Source: Actinosynnema pretiosum (GTDB lineage: Bacteria; Actinomycetota; Actinomycetes; Mycobacteriales; Pseudonocardiaceae). From it: a stretch of DNA of 64,000 nucleotides. Both the position numbers and the translations under genes were made by a program. The stretch is from the NCBI RefSeq assembly GCF_024171695.1, contig NZ_JAMTCF010000030.1, forward strand, positions 1-64,000. Reading direction: 5' to 3'. A model generated the notes under the pieces. That model was not told the DNA's origin, made no database searches, and saw nothing but the letters and a program-made list of their open reading frames with translations. The first letter of the stretch is position 1. Every line of letters begins with the position of its first letter. Positions 6,780 to 14,923 of this stretch are shown one piece after another.

Positions 6780-8532
6780 CGACCTCCATGACCAGCGCAG
6801 GCTTGCCGGAGGGCGAGGTCTTGCTCTCGGACTTCAGCATGGTCATGACCTGATCGCTGAACTTCTTGCCTTTCCGGTGGGCCGCGAAGTCGGCCGAACC
6901 CCAAGGCGCCCTGTCCGTTCGCGGCCACTGCTCGTTGGCCGTGTCCGCCCAAGTGCTGTCGTCGAACAACTCCTCGAACTCCATGAAGCCTTGGGCTTTG
7001 CCCAGGAACGTGACGACGTTGTCGTAGTCCTCTGGGCTGAACACCTTCTCCAAGTTGGCCCGCCGGAACATCTTGTCCTTGACCTCGCAGTCGGCGTCGA
7101 TCAACAACACCACGCTTCGCCCGTGCTTGTACAGGTAGTCAGCCAAGTGCAGCGCGCCGGAGTTGCCGCCGCACGCCCACAGCGCGATGCCTGCCGACTG
7201 GAGTTGCAGGCCCTCGGACAGCTTGAACAGGATCGGGATGGCCTTCTGCTCGGTTTCCCCCTCCACCGCCAAGAAGCACCGCTCGTGCAGCAGCACCGAA
7301 TTGCGCAGACCGACCGCGGTGGCGATGGACTGCAGGTGCCGGTCGGATTCGTCGTGTCCGGTGTCCGCGCCCAGTCGCTCTACGCGAGTGCGCCTCTTCT
7401 CGTCCAGTTCGAGCCGCACGACGTCCTTGAGGTCCACGCCGTCGATCAGGTTCATGGAGTGGGTGGCCACCACCACGTTGGTGTTGGGCAGTTGGCACTG
7501 CTCGCGGATCAGCCCCATGACGTCCCGCTGGTAGTGGTAGTCGAGGTGGGTGTCGGGCTCGTCGTACACCACGATCGTCGGCACAGGCGGGCCGTTCTCC
7601 GCCAACATCTCCTCGTCCTGCTGCTCCTCGACCAGGATGTCGGTGGACGCCTCCCAGACCGCCAGCGAGATCCGCCGCGCGCTGCCCTGGCCTGAGCGGT
7701 CCAGCCGGACCTGCTCTCCCGACGAGCGCCTCAACCCCAGCGAGGCCGAGCGGAGGCGAGGGGTCATGGAGATCTCGGGCTTCACCGTGACCTCGGTGAT
7801 GTCCTTGCAGCGTCGGGTGATGTGGTCGACGAGCGGCTGAGCCTGAGCGACGAGCCAGTCCTGCGCGTCGTCTTCCAGCACTTCGATCTGCTTGCGGGTG
7901 CTCTCCTCCTGCAAGTACCCCTTCAGCTGCTGCCCCAGGATCTCCGCGACGGCGGCTTCGGGGTCCAGCGTCTTGCCCGTGAACGCCACGACGCGCGGCA
8001 GGCGGTCGGTCAGGTTCGGCGGTGCGCCCGTCCACCCCTCGCCGCTGGAGTGCTCTCGCGCGTACTCCTGCAACGCCACCAGCAGTTCGGGCTTGTTGCC
8101 GGGGTGCTTCGGGCGGAGGTTGTGCCTCCGCGCCAGCTCCTTCAAGTCCGGGACCTTCAGCTGGGCAAGGTCGCGCAGGTCCTCGTCGTCAGGGATCGGA
8201 CCCCAGACCTCGTAGCGCGCGTCCTGGTCGGTCTCCATGATCCGGCGCAGCTCGATCTCGGCGGGCAGCGAGAACTGCTCCTGCTCCCACTCGTCGAGCA
8301 GGAACCGGCCGCTGACGTCGATGGCGGCGCGCCCACCGCCGGACTCGCCCTCCAGGTAGGTGCGGTCGTCCTCGATGGGGGAGTAGCGGCCCAGCAGGAA
8401 CTTCACCGCGTCGAGCGCCGACGACTTGCCGCCGTCGTTGGGGCCGGCCAAGATCGTCGGACTCCCGATCGGGATGTCCTCCACCTCGGCCAGCGAGCGA
8501 AAACCACGAGTCGAGAAGCTTCCAAGGTGCAC
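6700..8532 (-). CDS. OLD-family ATPase/TOPRIM nuclease with an inserted SAP-like motif
   Basis: 610 residues. Walker A is GPNDGGKS (30-37), an ABC-type signature is SGQGSARR (280-287), Walker B is IVVYDEPD (Asp324, Glu325), and the H-loop is ATHS (His358), giving an SMC/ABC-type ATPase. A TOPRIM domain follows with VEGETEQ (Glu424) and LLIDAD (Asp479, Asp481). Between the two Walker motifs, residues about 125-158 (LKVPDLKELARRH... then GNKPELLVALQEY) fit the SAP DNA-binding consensus. OLD nucleases act in phage defence and plasmid exclusion. No UvrD-like partner is adjacent, so it is not a standard Gabija pair. GTG start, weak ribosome site. Confidence 0.85.
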   Translation of the reverse strand: MHLGSFSTRGFRSLAEVEDIPIGSPTILAGPNDGGKSSALDAVKFLLGRYSPIEDDRTYLEGESGGGRAAIDVSGRFLLDEWEQEQFSLPAEIELRRIMETDQDARYEVWGPIPDDEDLRDLAQLKVPDLKELARRHNLRPKHPGNKPELLVALQEYAREHSSGEGWTGAPPNLTDRLPRVVAFTGKTLDPEAAVAEILGQQLKGYLQEESTRKQIEVLEDDAQDWLVAQAQPLVDHITRRCKDITEVTVKPEISMTPRLRSASLGLRRSSGEQVRLDRSGQGSARRISLAVWEASTDILVEEQQDEEMLAENGPPVPTIVVYDEPDTHLDYHYQRDVMGLIREQCQLPNTNVVVATHSMNLIDGVDLKDVVRLELDEKRRTRVERLGADTGHDESDRHLQSIATAVGLRNSVLLHERCFLAVEGETEQKAIPILFKLSEGLQLQSAGIALWACGGNSGALHLADYLYKHGRSVVLLIDADCEVKDKMFRRANLEKVFSPEDYDNVVTFLGKAQGFMEFEELFDDSTWADTANEQWPRTDRAPWGSADFAAHRKGKKFSDQVMTMLKSESKTSPSGKPALVMEVVNRLKRPDQVPQGLRDVFADLRKSAS

Positions 8533-8772
8533 TGGCGAACCATCCAGGGCGAGTTGACTGACAGGCCTGACCCCGACGCCGCACCACGTGGAGGGCGGCT
8601 TTCAGCAGCCTAAGACGGCTTGATCAAAACCTGATAATCGACACGCCGAGTAATCGCTTTATGCGTCCTTATGGGTGAATGAGCTGGGTTGAAAAACGCT
8701 CAGTAACCGCAATTATGCGGATTTGGTTAGGCTTCGTGTGTGGTACCGCCGTTCAGGTGGCGATCCGCACCC
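8533..8772. other. AT-richer intergenic region upstream of the OLD nuclease
   Basis: This 240-base gap, especially about 8620-8740, is visibly richer in A/T than its surroundings (AAAACCTGATAATCG, GCTTTATGCGTCCTTATG). It contains no convincing gene. It probably carries the promoter of the leftward nuclease gene and may mark one edge of an acquired islet. I could not find a duplicated att site at the other edge by eye. Confidence 0.5.
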
Positions 8773-10254
8773 TCACCCCGACACCGGCCACGAGTGCACC
8801 GGCTCGTTCGTGTGCATCAGGTCCCGGTACCCCCGCAGCACCCGCCGCAGCGCCTCCGGACGCTCCAGCGAGGTCCCGTCGTAAGCCCGGTGGAACGCCC
8901 GCGTCTGCCACGTCGCCCCGTTCACCCCGCGCAGGCACCGCTGCTCCACGATCCCCAGCAACCGGTCCCGCTCCCGCTCGTCCACGCCGAGCCCGACCAG
9001 GCCCTCGTGCGCCAGCGGCAGCAGCCGCCGCAGCACCAGCTCCACCACCGGGACCGTCCCCAGCCCCGGCCAGTACACCTGCGCGTCGATCCCCCGCCGC
9101 GCCCCCGCCAGGAAGTTCTCCTCCGCCGCCGAGAACGACATCTGCGACCACGCCGGCCGCTCGTCCTGCGCCAGCGCGTGCGCCAGCCCGTAGTAGAACG
9201 CCGCGTTCGCCATCGTGTCCACGACCGTCGGCCCGGCGGGCAGCACCCGGTTCTCCACCCGCAGGTGCGGCTCGCCCCCCACCACGTCGTACACCGGCCG
9301 GTTCCACCGGTAGATCGTCCCGTTGTGCAGCCGCAGCTCCGCCAGCGACGGCACGTCCCCGTCCGCGAGCACCCGCTCCGGGTCCTCCTCCGCGCAGATC
9401 GGCAGCAGCGCCGGGAAGTACCGCACGTTCTCCTCGAACAGGTCGAAGATCGACGTGATCCACCGCTCCCCGAACCACACCCGAGGCCGGACGCCCTGCT
9501 CCTTCAGCTCGTCGCTGCGGGTGTCCGTCGCCTGCTGGAACAGCGCGATCCTGGTCTCCGGCCACAGCTCCTTGCCCAGCAGGAACGGCGAGTTCGCCCC
9601 CACCGCCACCTGCACCCCGGCGATGGCCTGCGCCGCGTTCCAGTACGCCGGGAACCGCTCCGGCGACACCTGGAGGTGGAACTGCGTGCTCGTGCACGCG
9701 GCCTCCGGCACGATCGAGTCCGCGGTCATCTGCAACCGCTCGACCCCGTCCACGGTGATCTCCAGGTCCTCGCCGCGCGCCGCCAGCACCTGCTCGTTGA
9801 GCAGCGCGTACCGGGGGTTCCCGGACAGCGCGTCCACCGCCATGTGCCTGGCCTGCAACGTCGGCAGCGTCCCGACCATCACCATGTGCGCGTCGACCTC
9901 GCGCGCCCGCTTCTCCGCCTGGTTCAGGCTGGTGCGGACGGTGCCCTCCAGCTCGGCGAACCCGCCACCGGCCAGCTCGCGCGGCGGCACGTTGATCTCC
10001 ACGTTCCACTGGCCCAGCTCGGTGACGAAGTCCGGGTCGGCGATGGCCTCCAACGCCTCCGCGTTGCGCATCGCCGGGTCCCCGGCCTCGTCCACCAGGT
10101 TCAGCTCGATCTCCAGCCCGGTCATGGGCCGGTCGACCGCGAACCGCTCCTCTTCCAGCATCCGGGTGAACACGTCCAGGCACCGCCGCACCTTCGTGCG
10201 GTAGCGCGTCCGGTCCTCGCGGCTGAACTCGTGCCGCTCGACGTCGTCGCCCAC
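8773..10254 (-). CDS. GCS2-type carboxylate-amine ligase (glutamate-cysteine ligase family)
   Basis: 493 residues from GTG at 10254, which has GGAGGGG five bases upstream; longer in-frame extensions lack support. The sequence shows the glutamate-cysteine ligase family 2 pattern: TGLEIELNLVDEAGDP near the start (metal/ATP-binding glutamates), TELGQWNVEINVPP, CTSTQFHLQVSPE, and a C-terminal LRVENRVLPAGPTVVDTMAN. Actinobacteria use such enzymes for gamma-glutamyl ligation, for example in ergothioneine synthesis (EgtA), but no egt genes adjoin it, so the substrate is open. It is transcribed in the same direction as pptT but lies 69 bases downstream of it. Confidence 0.85.
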   Translation of the reverse strand: MGDDVERHEFSREDRTRYRTKVRRCLDVFTRMLEEERFAVDRPMTGLEIELNLVDEAGDPAMRNAEALEAIADPDFVTELGQWNVEINVPPRELAGGGFAELEGTVRTSLNQAEKRAREVDAHMVMVGTLPTLQARHMAVDALSGNPRYALLNEQVLAARGEDLEITVDGVERLQMTADSIVPEAACTSTQFHLQVSPERFPAYWNAAQAIAGVQVAVGANSPFLLGKELWPETRIALFQQATDTRSDELKEQGVRPRVWFGERWITSIFDLFEENVRYFPALLPICAEEDPERVLADGDVPSLAELRLHNGTIYRWNRPVYDVVGGEPHLRVENRVLPAGPTVVDTMANAAFYYGLAHALAQDERPAWSQMSFSAAEENFLAGARRGIDAQVYWPGLGTVPVVELVLRRLLPLAHEGLVGLGVDERERDRLLGIVEQRCLRGVNGATWQTRAFHRAYDGTSLERPEALRRVLRGYRDLMHTNEPVHSWPVSG

Positions 10255-10323
10255 TGCGCCCCTCCACCACCGCGCCCGGTGCGCGGACCCTGCCGAGGCC
10301 GCTTCCGGAGCGCGGCGCACGGG

Positions 10324-10980
10324 TCAGCGTGCGGGTACCGCGATCGCGGTCACCACAAACCCCTCCCGCGCGAGCCACCTGCCGGTGAACCCGGACACCG
10401 CCCGCCCGTCCACGACCGGGTGCTCCACGAGCACGCGCGCGGTGAACGTGCCGTCGCGGCCGAGCACCAGCTCGGCGTCCTCGAAGCCCAGCCACCGCCG
10501 GGTCAGCGGGAACCACGACTTGTACACGGACTCCTTGGCGCTGAACAGCAACCGGTCCCAGTGCACCGACGCGTCGCGCGCCCCCAGCAGCGCCACCATG
10601 TCCTGCTCGCGCGGCAGCGCCACCGCGGCCAGCACGCCCTCCGGGGTCGGCTGGTTCGGCTCCGCGTCGATGCCCAGCGTCCACACGGCCTCGGTGCGCG
10701 CGGCGACCGCCGCCCGGTACCCGTTGCAGTGCGTGATGCTCCCGACCACGCCCTCCGGCCACCCCGGTTCCCGCTTCGGCCCCGGCAGCAGCGGCACCGG
10801 CGGGAAGCCGAGCTTCGCCAGCGCCCCCCGCGCGCAGTGCCTGCCCGTGGTGAACTCGCGGCGCCGCTTGTCCACCGCGCGCGCCACGTGCTCCTCCTCC
10901 TCGGGCAGCAGCACGGCCTCCGGCGGGTCGCCGAACGCCTCCACCGCGGCGACCCCGTCCGGCAGCAGCTCCTCGATCAC
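10324..10980 (-). CDS. pptT: 4'-phosphopantetheinyl transferase, Sfp/PptT type
   Basis: 218 residues. It transfers phosphopantetheine from CoA to a Ser of acyl- or peptidyl-carrier proteins, activating PKS, NRPS and fatty-acid synthases. Signature residues are GIDAEP (Asp105, Glu107, metal binding) and FSAKESVYK (Lys148, Glu149, Lys153), with REFTTGRHCAR near the CoA-binding start. The GTG start overlaps the stop of the metallophosphoesterase gene as GTGA. The same two-gene layout occurs in Mycobacterium tuberculosis, where PptT is opposed by PptH. Confidence 0.93.
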   Translation of the reverse strand: MIEELLPDGVAAVEAFGDPPEAVLLPEEEEHVARAVDKRRREFTTGRHCARGALAKLGFPPVPLLPGPKREPGWPEGVVGSITHCNGYRAAVAARTEAVWTLGIDAEPNQPTPEGVLAAVALPREQDMVALLGARDASVHWDRLLFSAKESVYKSWFPLTRRWLGFEDAELVLGRDGTFTARVLVEHPVVDGRAVSGFTGRWLAREGFVVTAIAVPAR

Positions 10981-11822
10981 CGCGCGTCCCCTTCCCGCAG
11001 CACGTCCAGCAGCGGAGCACCCGTCCAGCCGCGCGGCTTCCACTCGCGCGGGTAGCCCAGCGACACCTCGTCGAAGCGCACCCCGTCCACCCGGATCGTG
11101 CGCGGGATGTGCAGGTGCCCGTACACCGCCACGGCCGCCCGGTACTTCAGGTGCCAGTCGGCGGTCAGCTCGGTGCCGCACCACAGCGCGAACTCCGGGT
11201 ACCGCAGCACCAGCGTGGGGTCGCGCACCAGCGGCCAGTGGCTGATCAGCACCGTCCTCAGCTCGTGGTCGACCTCGTCCAGCCTGCGCGCGCTCTCCGC
11301 GATCCTGGCCCGGCACCACCCGTCGCGGCTCGGGTGCGGGTCCGGGTGCAGGAAGTACTCGTCGGTGCACACCACCCCGGCCTCGACCGCCTTCGCCAGC
11401 GCGGACTCCTTGTCCGTCGTGCCCGCGGGCCGGAAGGTGTAGTCGTACAAGGTGAACAGCGGCGCGACCGCCACCGGCCCGCCCTCGCCCTCGAACACCG
11501 GGAACGGGTCCTCGGGGGTGTGCACGCCCAGCGAGCGGCACATCTCGACGAGCTGCTGGTAGCGCACCTCGCCCCGGCTCTGCACCGGGTCGTCCTTGGT
11601 GGTCCACAGCTCGTGGTTGCCCGGAACCCAGACGACCTCGCGGAACCGCTTGCGCAGCAGGCCCAGCGCCCACTCGACATCGTGGAACTTCTCGCCCACG
11701 TCACCGGCGACGATCAGCCAGTCGTCCGGCGATGGCGCGGTCAGCTCGGTGACGAACTCCCGGTTCTGCTGGTACGTCACGTGCAGGTCGCTCGTCGCGA
11801 GCAGGCGTGGTCGGCGTGTCAC
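10977..11822 (-). CDS. pptH: Metallophosphoesterase, PptH-like phosphopantetheinyl hydrolase
   Basis: 281 residues with the calcineurin-like metal-binding set: SDLH (Asp12, His14), GDVGE (Asp41), GNHE (Asn69, His70), ISHWP and GHLH. It is overlapped by pptT in the same operon. In M. tuberculosis the equivalent overlapping gene encodes PptH, which removes phosphopantetheine from carrier proteins and antagonises PptT. By gene order and family I infer the same role here: a built-in eraser for the adjacent writer. Confidence 0.85.
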   Translation of the reverse strand: MTRRPRLLATSDLHVTYQQNREFVTELTAPSPDDWLIVAGDVGEKFHDVEWALGLLRKRFREVVWVPGNHELWTTKDDPVQSRGEVRYQQLVEMCRSLGVHTPEDPFPVFEGEGGPVAVAPLFTLYDYTFRPAGTTDKESALAKAVEAGVVCTDEYFLHPDPHPSRDGWCRARIAESARRLDEVDHELRTVLISHWPLVRDPTLVLRYPEFALWCGTELTADWHLKYRAAVAVYGHLHIPRTIRVDGVRFDEVSLGYPREWKPRGWTGAPLLDVLREGDAR

Positions 11823-12004
11823 GAAGCCGAGGGTAGCCAGCTCGGCAAAGACCGTTCATCCGCTCGTCGCTCCTGGGGTGCCGCCCGTCCTCGTCAGGGG
11901 TCCGCGCGACGCTGGAGGCGTCCGCTCGGCGCGCGGGCGGTTATAGCCGACCGACCGACTTCCTAGCGTGATGGTCGTCACGATCGCGTTCTCGGAGGAG
12001 CCTG

Positions 12005-12589
12005 ATGAGCGAGCAGATCCCCAGCTCCGCCACCGCGCCGCAACCGTTCGGCCGAACGGTGGGCGCGGAGATCGTCCGCCACGCGCGCCAGCACGCCCAC
12101 CCGGCCGTGGCCCCGCGCCGCCCGGCGGAGGACGCGGCGCTCGCGGCGCTGCTCCGCGCGCGTCAGCGGAGCGGCGAGGGGCAGCAGTGGAGCAGACGGC
12201 CGCAGGAGCCGCCCGCGCGGCCGGCGCAGGCGGACGTGGTGGAGCGGTTGGCGTCCCGGATAGTCCCGCCCGCGCTCTGGACGGCGGTGGAACCGCTGAT
12301 CCCGCCCGCGAAGGTGCGGCGGCAGGGCGGTGGGCGCGGCCGGGTGTCGGACCGGGCGGTGTTCACGGCGATCGCGTTCGTGCTGACCAGCGGGTGCGCC
12401 TGGCGGCACCTGCCCGCGACGTTCGGGGTGACGGTGCCGACGGTGCACCGGCGGTTCCAGGAGTGGACCGACACCGGGCTGTGGATCAGGCTGCGGCGGA
12501 TCGCGGAGGAGGGGCGGTTCGAGGACGCGGACTGGCTGCGGATGATCGTGGAGGCGGCGGAGCGGCGGGGGACTCGGGCGGCGGGGTGA
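12005..12589 (+). CDS. IS5-type transposase-derived protein lacking the catalytic domain
   Basis: 194 residues. ATG preceded by CGGAGGAG. Residues about 75-185 are an IS5 N-terminal DUF4096-like domain (VPPALWTAVEPLIPP read with its variants, then SDRAVFTAIAFVLTSGCAWRHLP and TVHRRFQEWTDTGLW), followed by DADWLRMIVEAAERRG, where an active transposase would continue into the DDE core. The first 70 residues are a different, Ala/Arg-rich extension not expected in the family. The good ribosome site and clean stop suggest a domesticated DNA-binding protein. A decaying IS remnant is the alternative. Confidence 0.6.
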   Translation: MSEQIPSSATAPQPFGRTVGAEIVRHARQHAHPAVAPRRPAEDAALAALLRARQRSGEGQQWSRRPQEPPARPAQADVVERLASRIVPPALWTAVEPLIPPAKVRRQGGGRGRVSDRAVFTAIAFVLTSGCAWRHLPATFGVTVPTVHRRFQEWTDTGLWIRLRRIAEEGRFEDADWLRMIVEAAERRGTRAAG

Positions 12590-12680
12590 GCGCCTGGCGG
12601 TGAGCGGCGGGCGGACCGGGTGTCGGCGGCGATCACCCGGAAGGCGGTGGGGCGCGGGCGTTCCCGAAGGTTCGGGGGTG

Positions 12681-13235
12681 CTACGGCCGCGCCCCGGCCA
12701 GGTCCACCAGCGCGGCCAACCGCGCGTCCCCGCGCCCTGCGGGCAACCGGCCGCCCCTGGCCAGCAGCACCTGCCCGTGCAGCGCGCCCCACACCACCTC
12801 GGTGAACACGTCCGGATCGTGGTGGCGGCGCAGGGGTTCCAGTGCGTCCCGCAGCGCGGCGAACGCGTCGCGCAGCGGCTGCGGGGTGTCCGGCGCGTCG
12901 AACGCGAGCGGTGCGGAGAGGGTGAACATCGCGTCGTAGCAAGCCGGGTTGTCCTCCGCGAACCCGGTGTAGGCGCGCGCGAGCCCCACGAGCCCGTCCG
13001 CGCCCCCGAGCCGCTCGGCCAGTTCCGCGAACCCCTCGACGGCGACCGCCGCGATGATCGCGTCCTTGCCGGAGAAGTGGCTGTACAGCACGGGTTGGCT
13101 GTACTCGATCAGCTCGGCGAGCCGCCGCGTGGTGACCGCCTCCCACCCCTCAGCCTCGGCCAACCCGCGCGCGGCGCCGACGATCGCCCGCCGCCGCTCG
13201 GCCCGTTCCCGCTCCTTGCGCTCCTGTGGTGGCAC
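12681..13235 (-). CDS. TetR-family regulator with WHG-type C-terminal domain
   Basis: 184 residues from GTG at 13235. The longer frame runs back through the operator region and is not used. Helix-turn-helix at about residues 12-58 (RRAIVGAARGLAEAEGW, TTRRLAELIEYSQPVLYSHF). The C-terminal part contains FTEVVWGALHGQVLLARGGRL, the TetR_C_33/WHG-type pattern. It is divergent from a DUF4267 membrane gene, with three matching inverted repeats in the shared 83-base gap, so it very likely represses both genes. Confidence 0.87.
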   Translation of the reverse strand: MPPQERKERERAERRRAIVGAARGLAEAEGWEAVTTRRLAELIEYSQPVLYSHFSGKDAIIAAVAVEGFAELAERLGGADGLVGLARAYTGFAEDNPACYDAMFTLSAPLAFDAPDTPQPLRDAFAALRDALEPLRRHHDPDVFTEVVWGALHGQVLLARGGRLPAGRGDARLAALVDLAGARP

Positions 13236-13245
13236 GGTGGCGATC

Positions 13246-13309
13246 CTAGCAGTGCTAGCTATCCGATCGGCGCTAGTGCTAGCGTCGATCAAAAATCTAG
13301 CAACGCTAG
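13246..13309. promoter_or_regulatory. Three CTAGC...GCTAG operators of the adjacent TetR
   Basis: CTAGCAGTGCTAG (13246-13258), CGCTAGTGCTAGCG (13271-13284) and CTAGCAACGCTAG (13297-13309) are three related palindromes about 26 bases apart. The last one runs into the AGGAGAG ribosome site of the DUF4267 gene, and the first lies 11 bases before the tetR start. Such sharing between divergent genes is typical of TetR autoregulation. The assignment is from position and symmetry. Confidence 0.8.
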
Positions 13310-13318
13310 GAGAGTGCT

Positions 13319-13693
13319 GTGCAGTTGTTCGCCGTGGTTCTGACCGTCGCCGCCGCACTGGGCATCATCGTGATCGGCGCCCTGTACCTGCTCGTGCCGC
13401 ACCGCGTCGCGAGCGCGTTCGGCCTGCCCGCCTGGCCGGAGGAACCGGGGGAAACCGGCTGGCTGAACCTGAAGGGCGTGCGCGACGTGGTCTCCGGCCT
13501 GGTGATCCTGATCCCGCTGATCCTGGGGCACCCGGATCTGACCGGCTACGTGCTCCTGGCCGCCGCCCTCACCCCGCTCGGCGACATGCTGACCATCCTG
13601 CGCCACAAGGGGAACCGCACCCTGGCGTACGGGATGCACGGCGGCACGGCGGTGGTCGTGGCGCTTGCGGGGGCGCTGCTGCTGGCGGGCTGA
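13319..13693 (+). CDS. DUF4267 small membrane protein
   Basis: 124 residues with four hydrophobic segments (LFAVVLTVAAALGIIVIGALYLLV; VSGLVILIPLIL; GYVLLAAALTPLGDMLTIL; GGTAVVVALAGALLLAG) and the conserved WLNLKGVRDVVSG and AYGMHGG pieces of DUF4267. The family has no proven function. GTG start with AGGAGAG. It is the apparent target of the divergent TetR regulator, so an effector-induced membrane function is plausible. Confidence 0.8.
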   Translation: MQLFAVVLTVAAALGIIVIGALYLLVPHRVASAFGLPAWPEEPGETGWLNLKGVRDVVSGLVILIPLILGHPDLTGYVLLAAALTPLGDMLTILRHKGNRTLAYGMHGGTAVVVALAGALLLAG

Positions 13694-13747
13694 ACTCGCT
13701 GCCGCAGGGGACGCAGGGGACGTCGGGGGCGCGGCAGGCCCCGCGCC

Positions 13748-14923
13748 CTAGTCCGCGTGCACCCCGGCCCGGTACTTCGGCACCCGCACGCTCACCTTCG
13801 TCCCCAACCCCTGCGCCGTCTCCACGACCAACCCGTAGTCGTCCCCATAGCACCGCCGCAGCCGCTCGTCGATGTTCCCCAGCCCGATCCCCGCCGTGGC
13901 CCCGACCTTCCCCGCCAACGTCCGCCGCAGCGCCTCCGGGTCCATCCCGATCCCGTCGTCCTCCACGGTGATCCGCGCCTCGTCCCCCGCGTCCTCCGCC
14001 GTGATCGAGATCAGCCCCGGCCCGACCTTCCCCTCCATCCCGTGCCGCACCGCGTTCTCCACCAGCGGCTGCAAGCACAGGAACGGCACCGTCACCGGCA
14101 GGACCTCCGGCGCGATCTGCAGCGTCACCTGCAACCGCTCGCCGAACCGCGCCCGCTCCAGCGCCAGGTACTGGTCGATCGACTTCAGCTCCTCCGACAG
14201 CGTCGTGAAGTCCCCCGCGCGCCGGAACGAGTACCGGGTGAAGTCCGCGAAGTCCAACAACAACGTCCGCGCCCGCTCCGGGTTCGTCCGCACGTACGAC
14301 GCGATCGCCGACAGCGAGTTGTAGATGAAGTGCGGCGAGATCTGCGCCCGCAGCGCCCGCACCTCCGCCTCCACCAACCGCGTCCGCGACCGGTCCAGCT
14401 CGGCCAGCTCCAGCTGCCCCGACGCCCACCGCGCCACCTCGTTCGTCGCCCGCACCAGCCCGGCCGACGCCTCCCGGCTGTACGCCGCCAGCACCCCGAC
14501 GACCCGCCCCTCCACGGTCAGCGGCGCCAGGACGGCGGTGTGCACCGGGCAGTCCGGCTCGGGGCAGGACACGTCGAACGCCCGCGTCCGCCCGGTCGCG
14601 AACACCTCCCGCGCGAGCCCCAGCGCCTCCGCCGAGTGGTGCTCACCGGCGCCCTCCCAGGCGACCACCTGCTCCTCGTCGGTCAGCGCCAGCGCAGGCG
14701 TCCCCAGCAGGGTCCGCAGGTGCCGCGCGGACTTGCGCGCCGCGTCCGGCACCAGCCCGGCCCGCAGCGGCGGGGCCGCCGACCACGCCGTGTGCAGCGT
14801 CTCGAACGTGATCCGCTGCTCCTGGGTGACGAAGTCGTTGCGCCGCTTGGACGTCCACCACAGCGTCACCACCACCGCGACCCCGGCGAGCAGCACCGCG
14901 CCCGCCGTCCCCAGCGCCGTCAC
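13748..14923 (-). CDS. LytS/YehU-like sensor histidine kinase
   Basis: 391 residues from GTG at 14923, overlapping the symporter stop as GTGA. It has one N-terminal membrane segment (GTAGAVLLAGVAVVVTLWW), then a GAF-like sensor region, then the His_kinase block with RAQISPHFIYNSLSAI carrying the phospho-accepting His. A HATPase_c domain follows (LVENAVRHGMEGK; DDGIGMDP; GIGLGNIDERL). It is the last gene of an operon whose first gene encodes a LytTR response regulator, making a split two-component pair around a transporter. Confidence 0.9.
   Translation of the reverse strand: MTALGTAGAVLLAGVAVVVTLWWTSKRRNDFVTQEQRITFETLHTAWSAAPPLRAGLVPDAARKSARHLRTLLGTPALALTDEEQVVAWEGAGEHHSAEALGLAREVFATGRTRAFDVSCPEPDCPVHTAVLAPLTVEGRVVGVLAAYSREASAGLVRATNEVARWASGQLELAELDRSRTRLVEAEVRALRAQISPHFIYNSLSAIASYVRTNPERARTLLLDFADFTRYSFRRAGDFTTLSEELKSIDQYLALERARFGERLQVTLQIAPEVLPVTVPFLCLQPLVENAVRHGMEGKVGPGLISITAEDAGDEARITVEDDGIGMDPEALRRTLAGKVGATAGIGLGNIDERLRRCYGDDYGLVVETAQGLGTKVSVRVPKYRAGVHAD

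Noticed and set aside
6700..8532. Gabija (GajA/GajB) defence system
   Set aside because: The OLD-type protein fits GajA in outline, but no UvrD/PcrA-like GajB gene lies on either side.
8679..11055. Long plus-strand frames opposite the GCS2 ligase and pptT
   Set aside because: They are reverse shadows, while the minus-strand proteins have clear catalytic motifs.
11968..12603. Alternative 211-codon frame over the IS5-derived gene
   Set aside because: It lacks the DUF4096 similarity found in the overlapping frame 12005-12589, which also has the better ribosome site.
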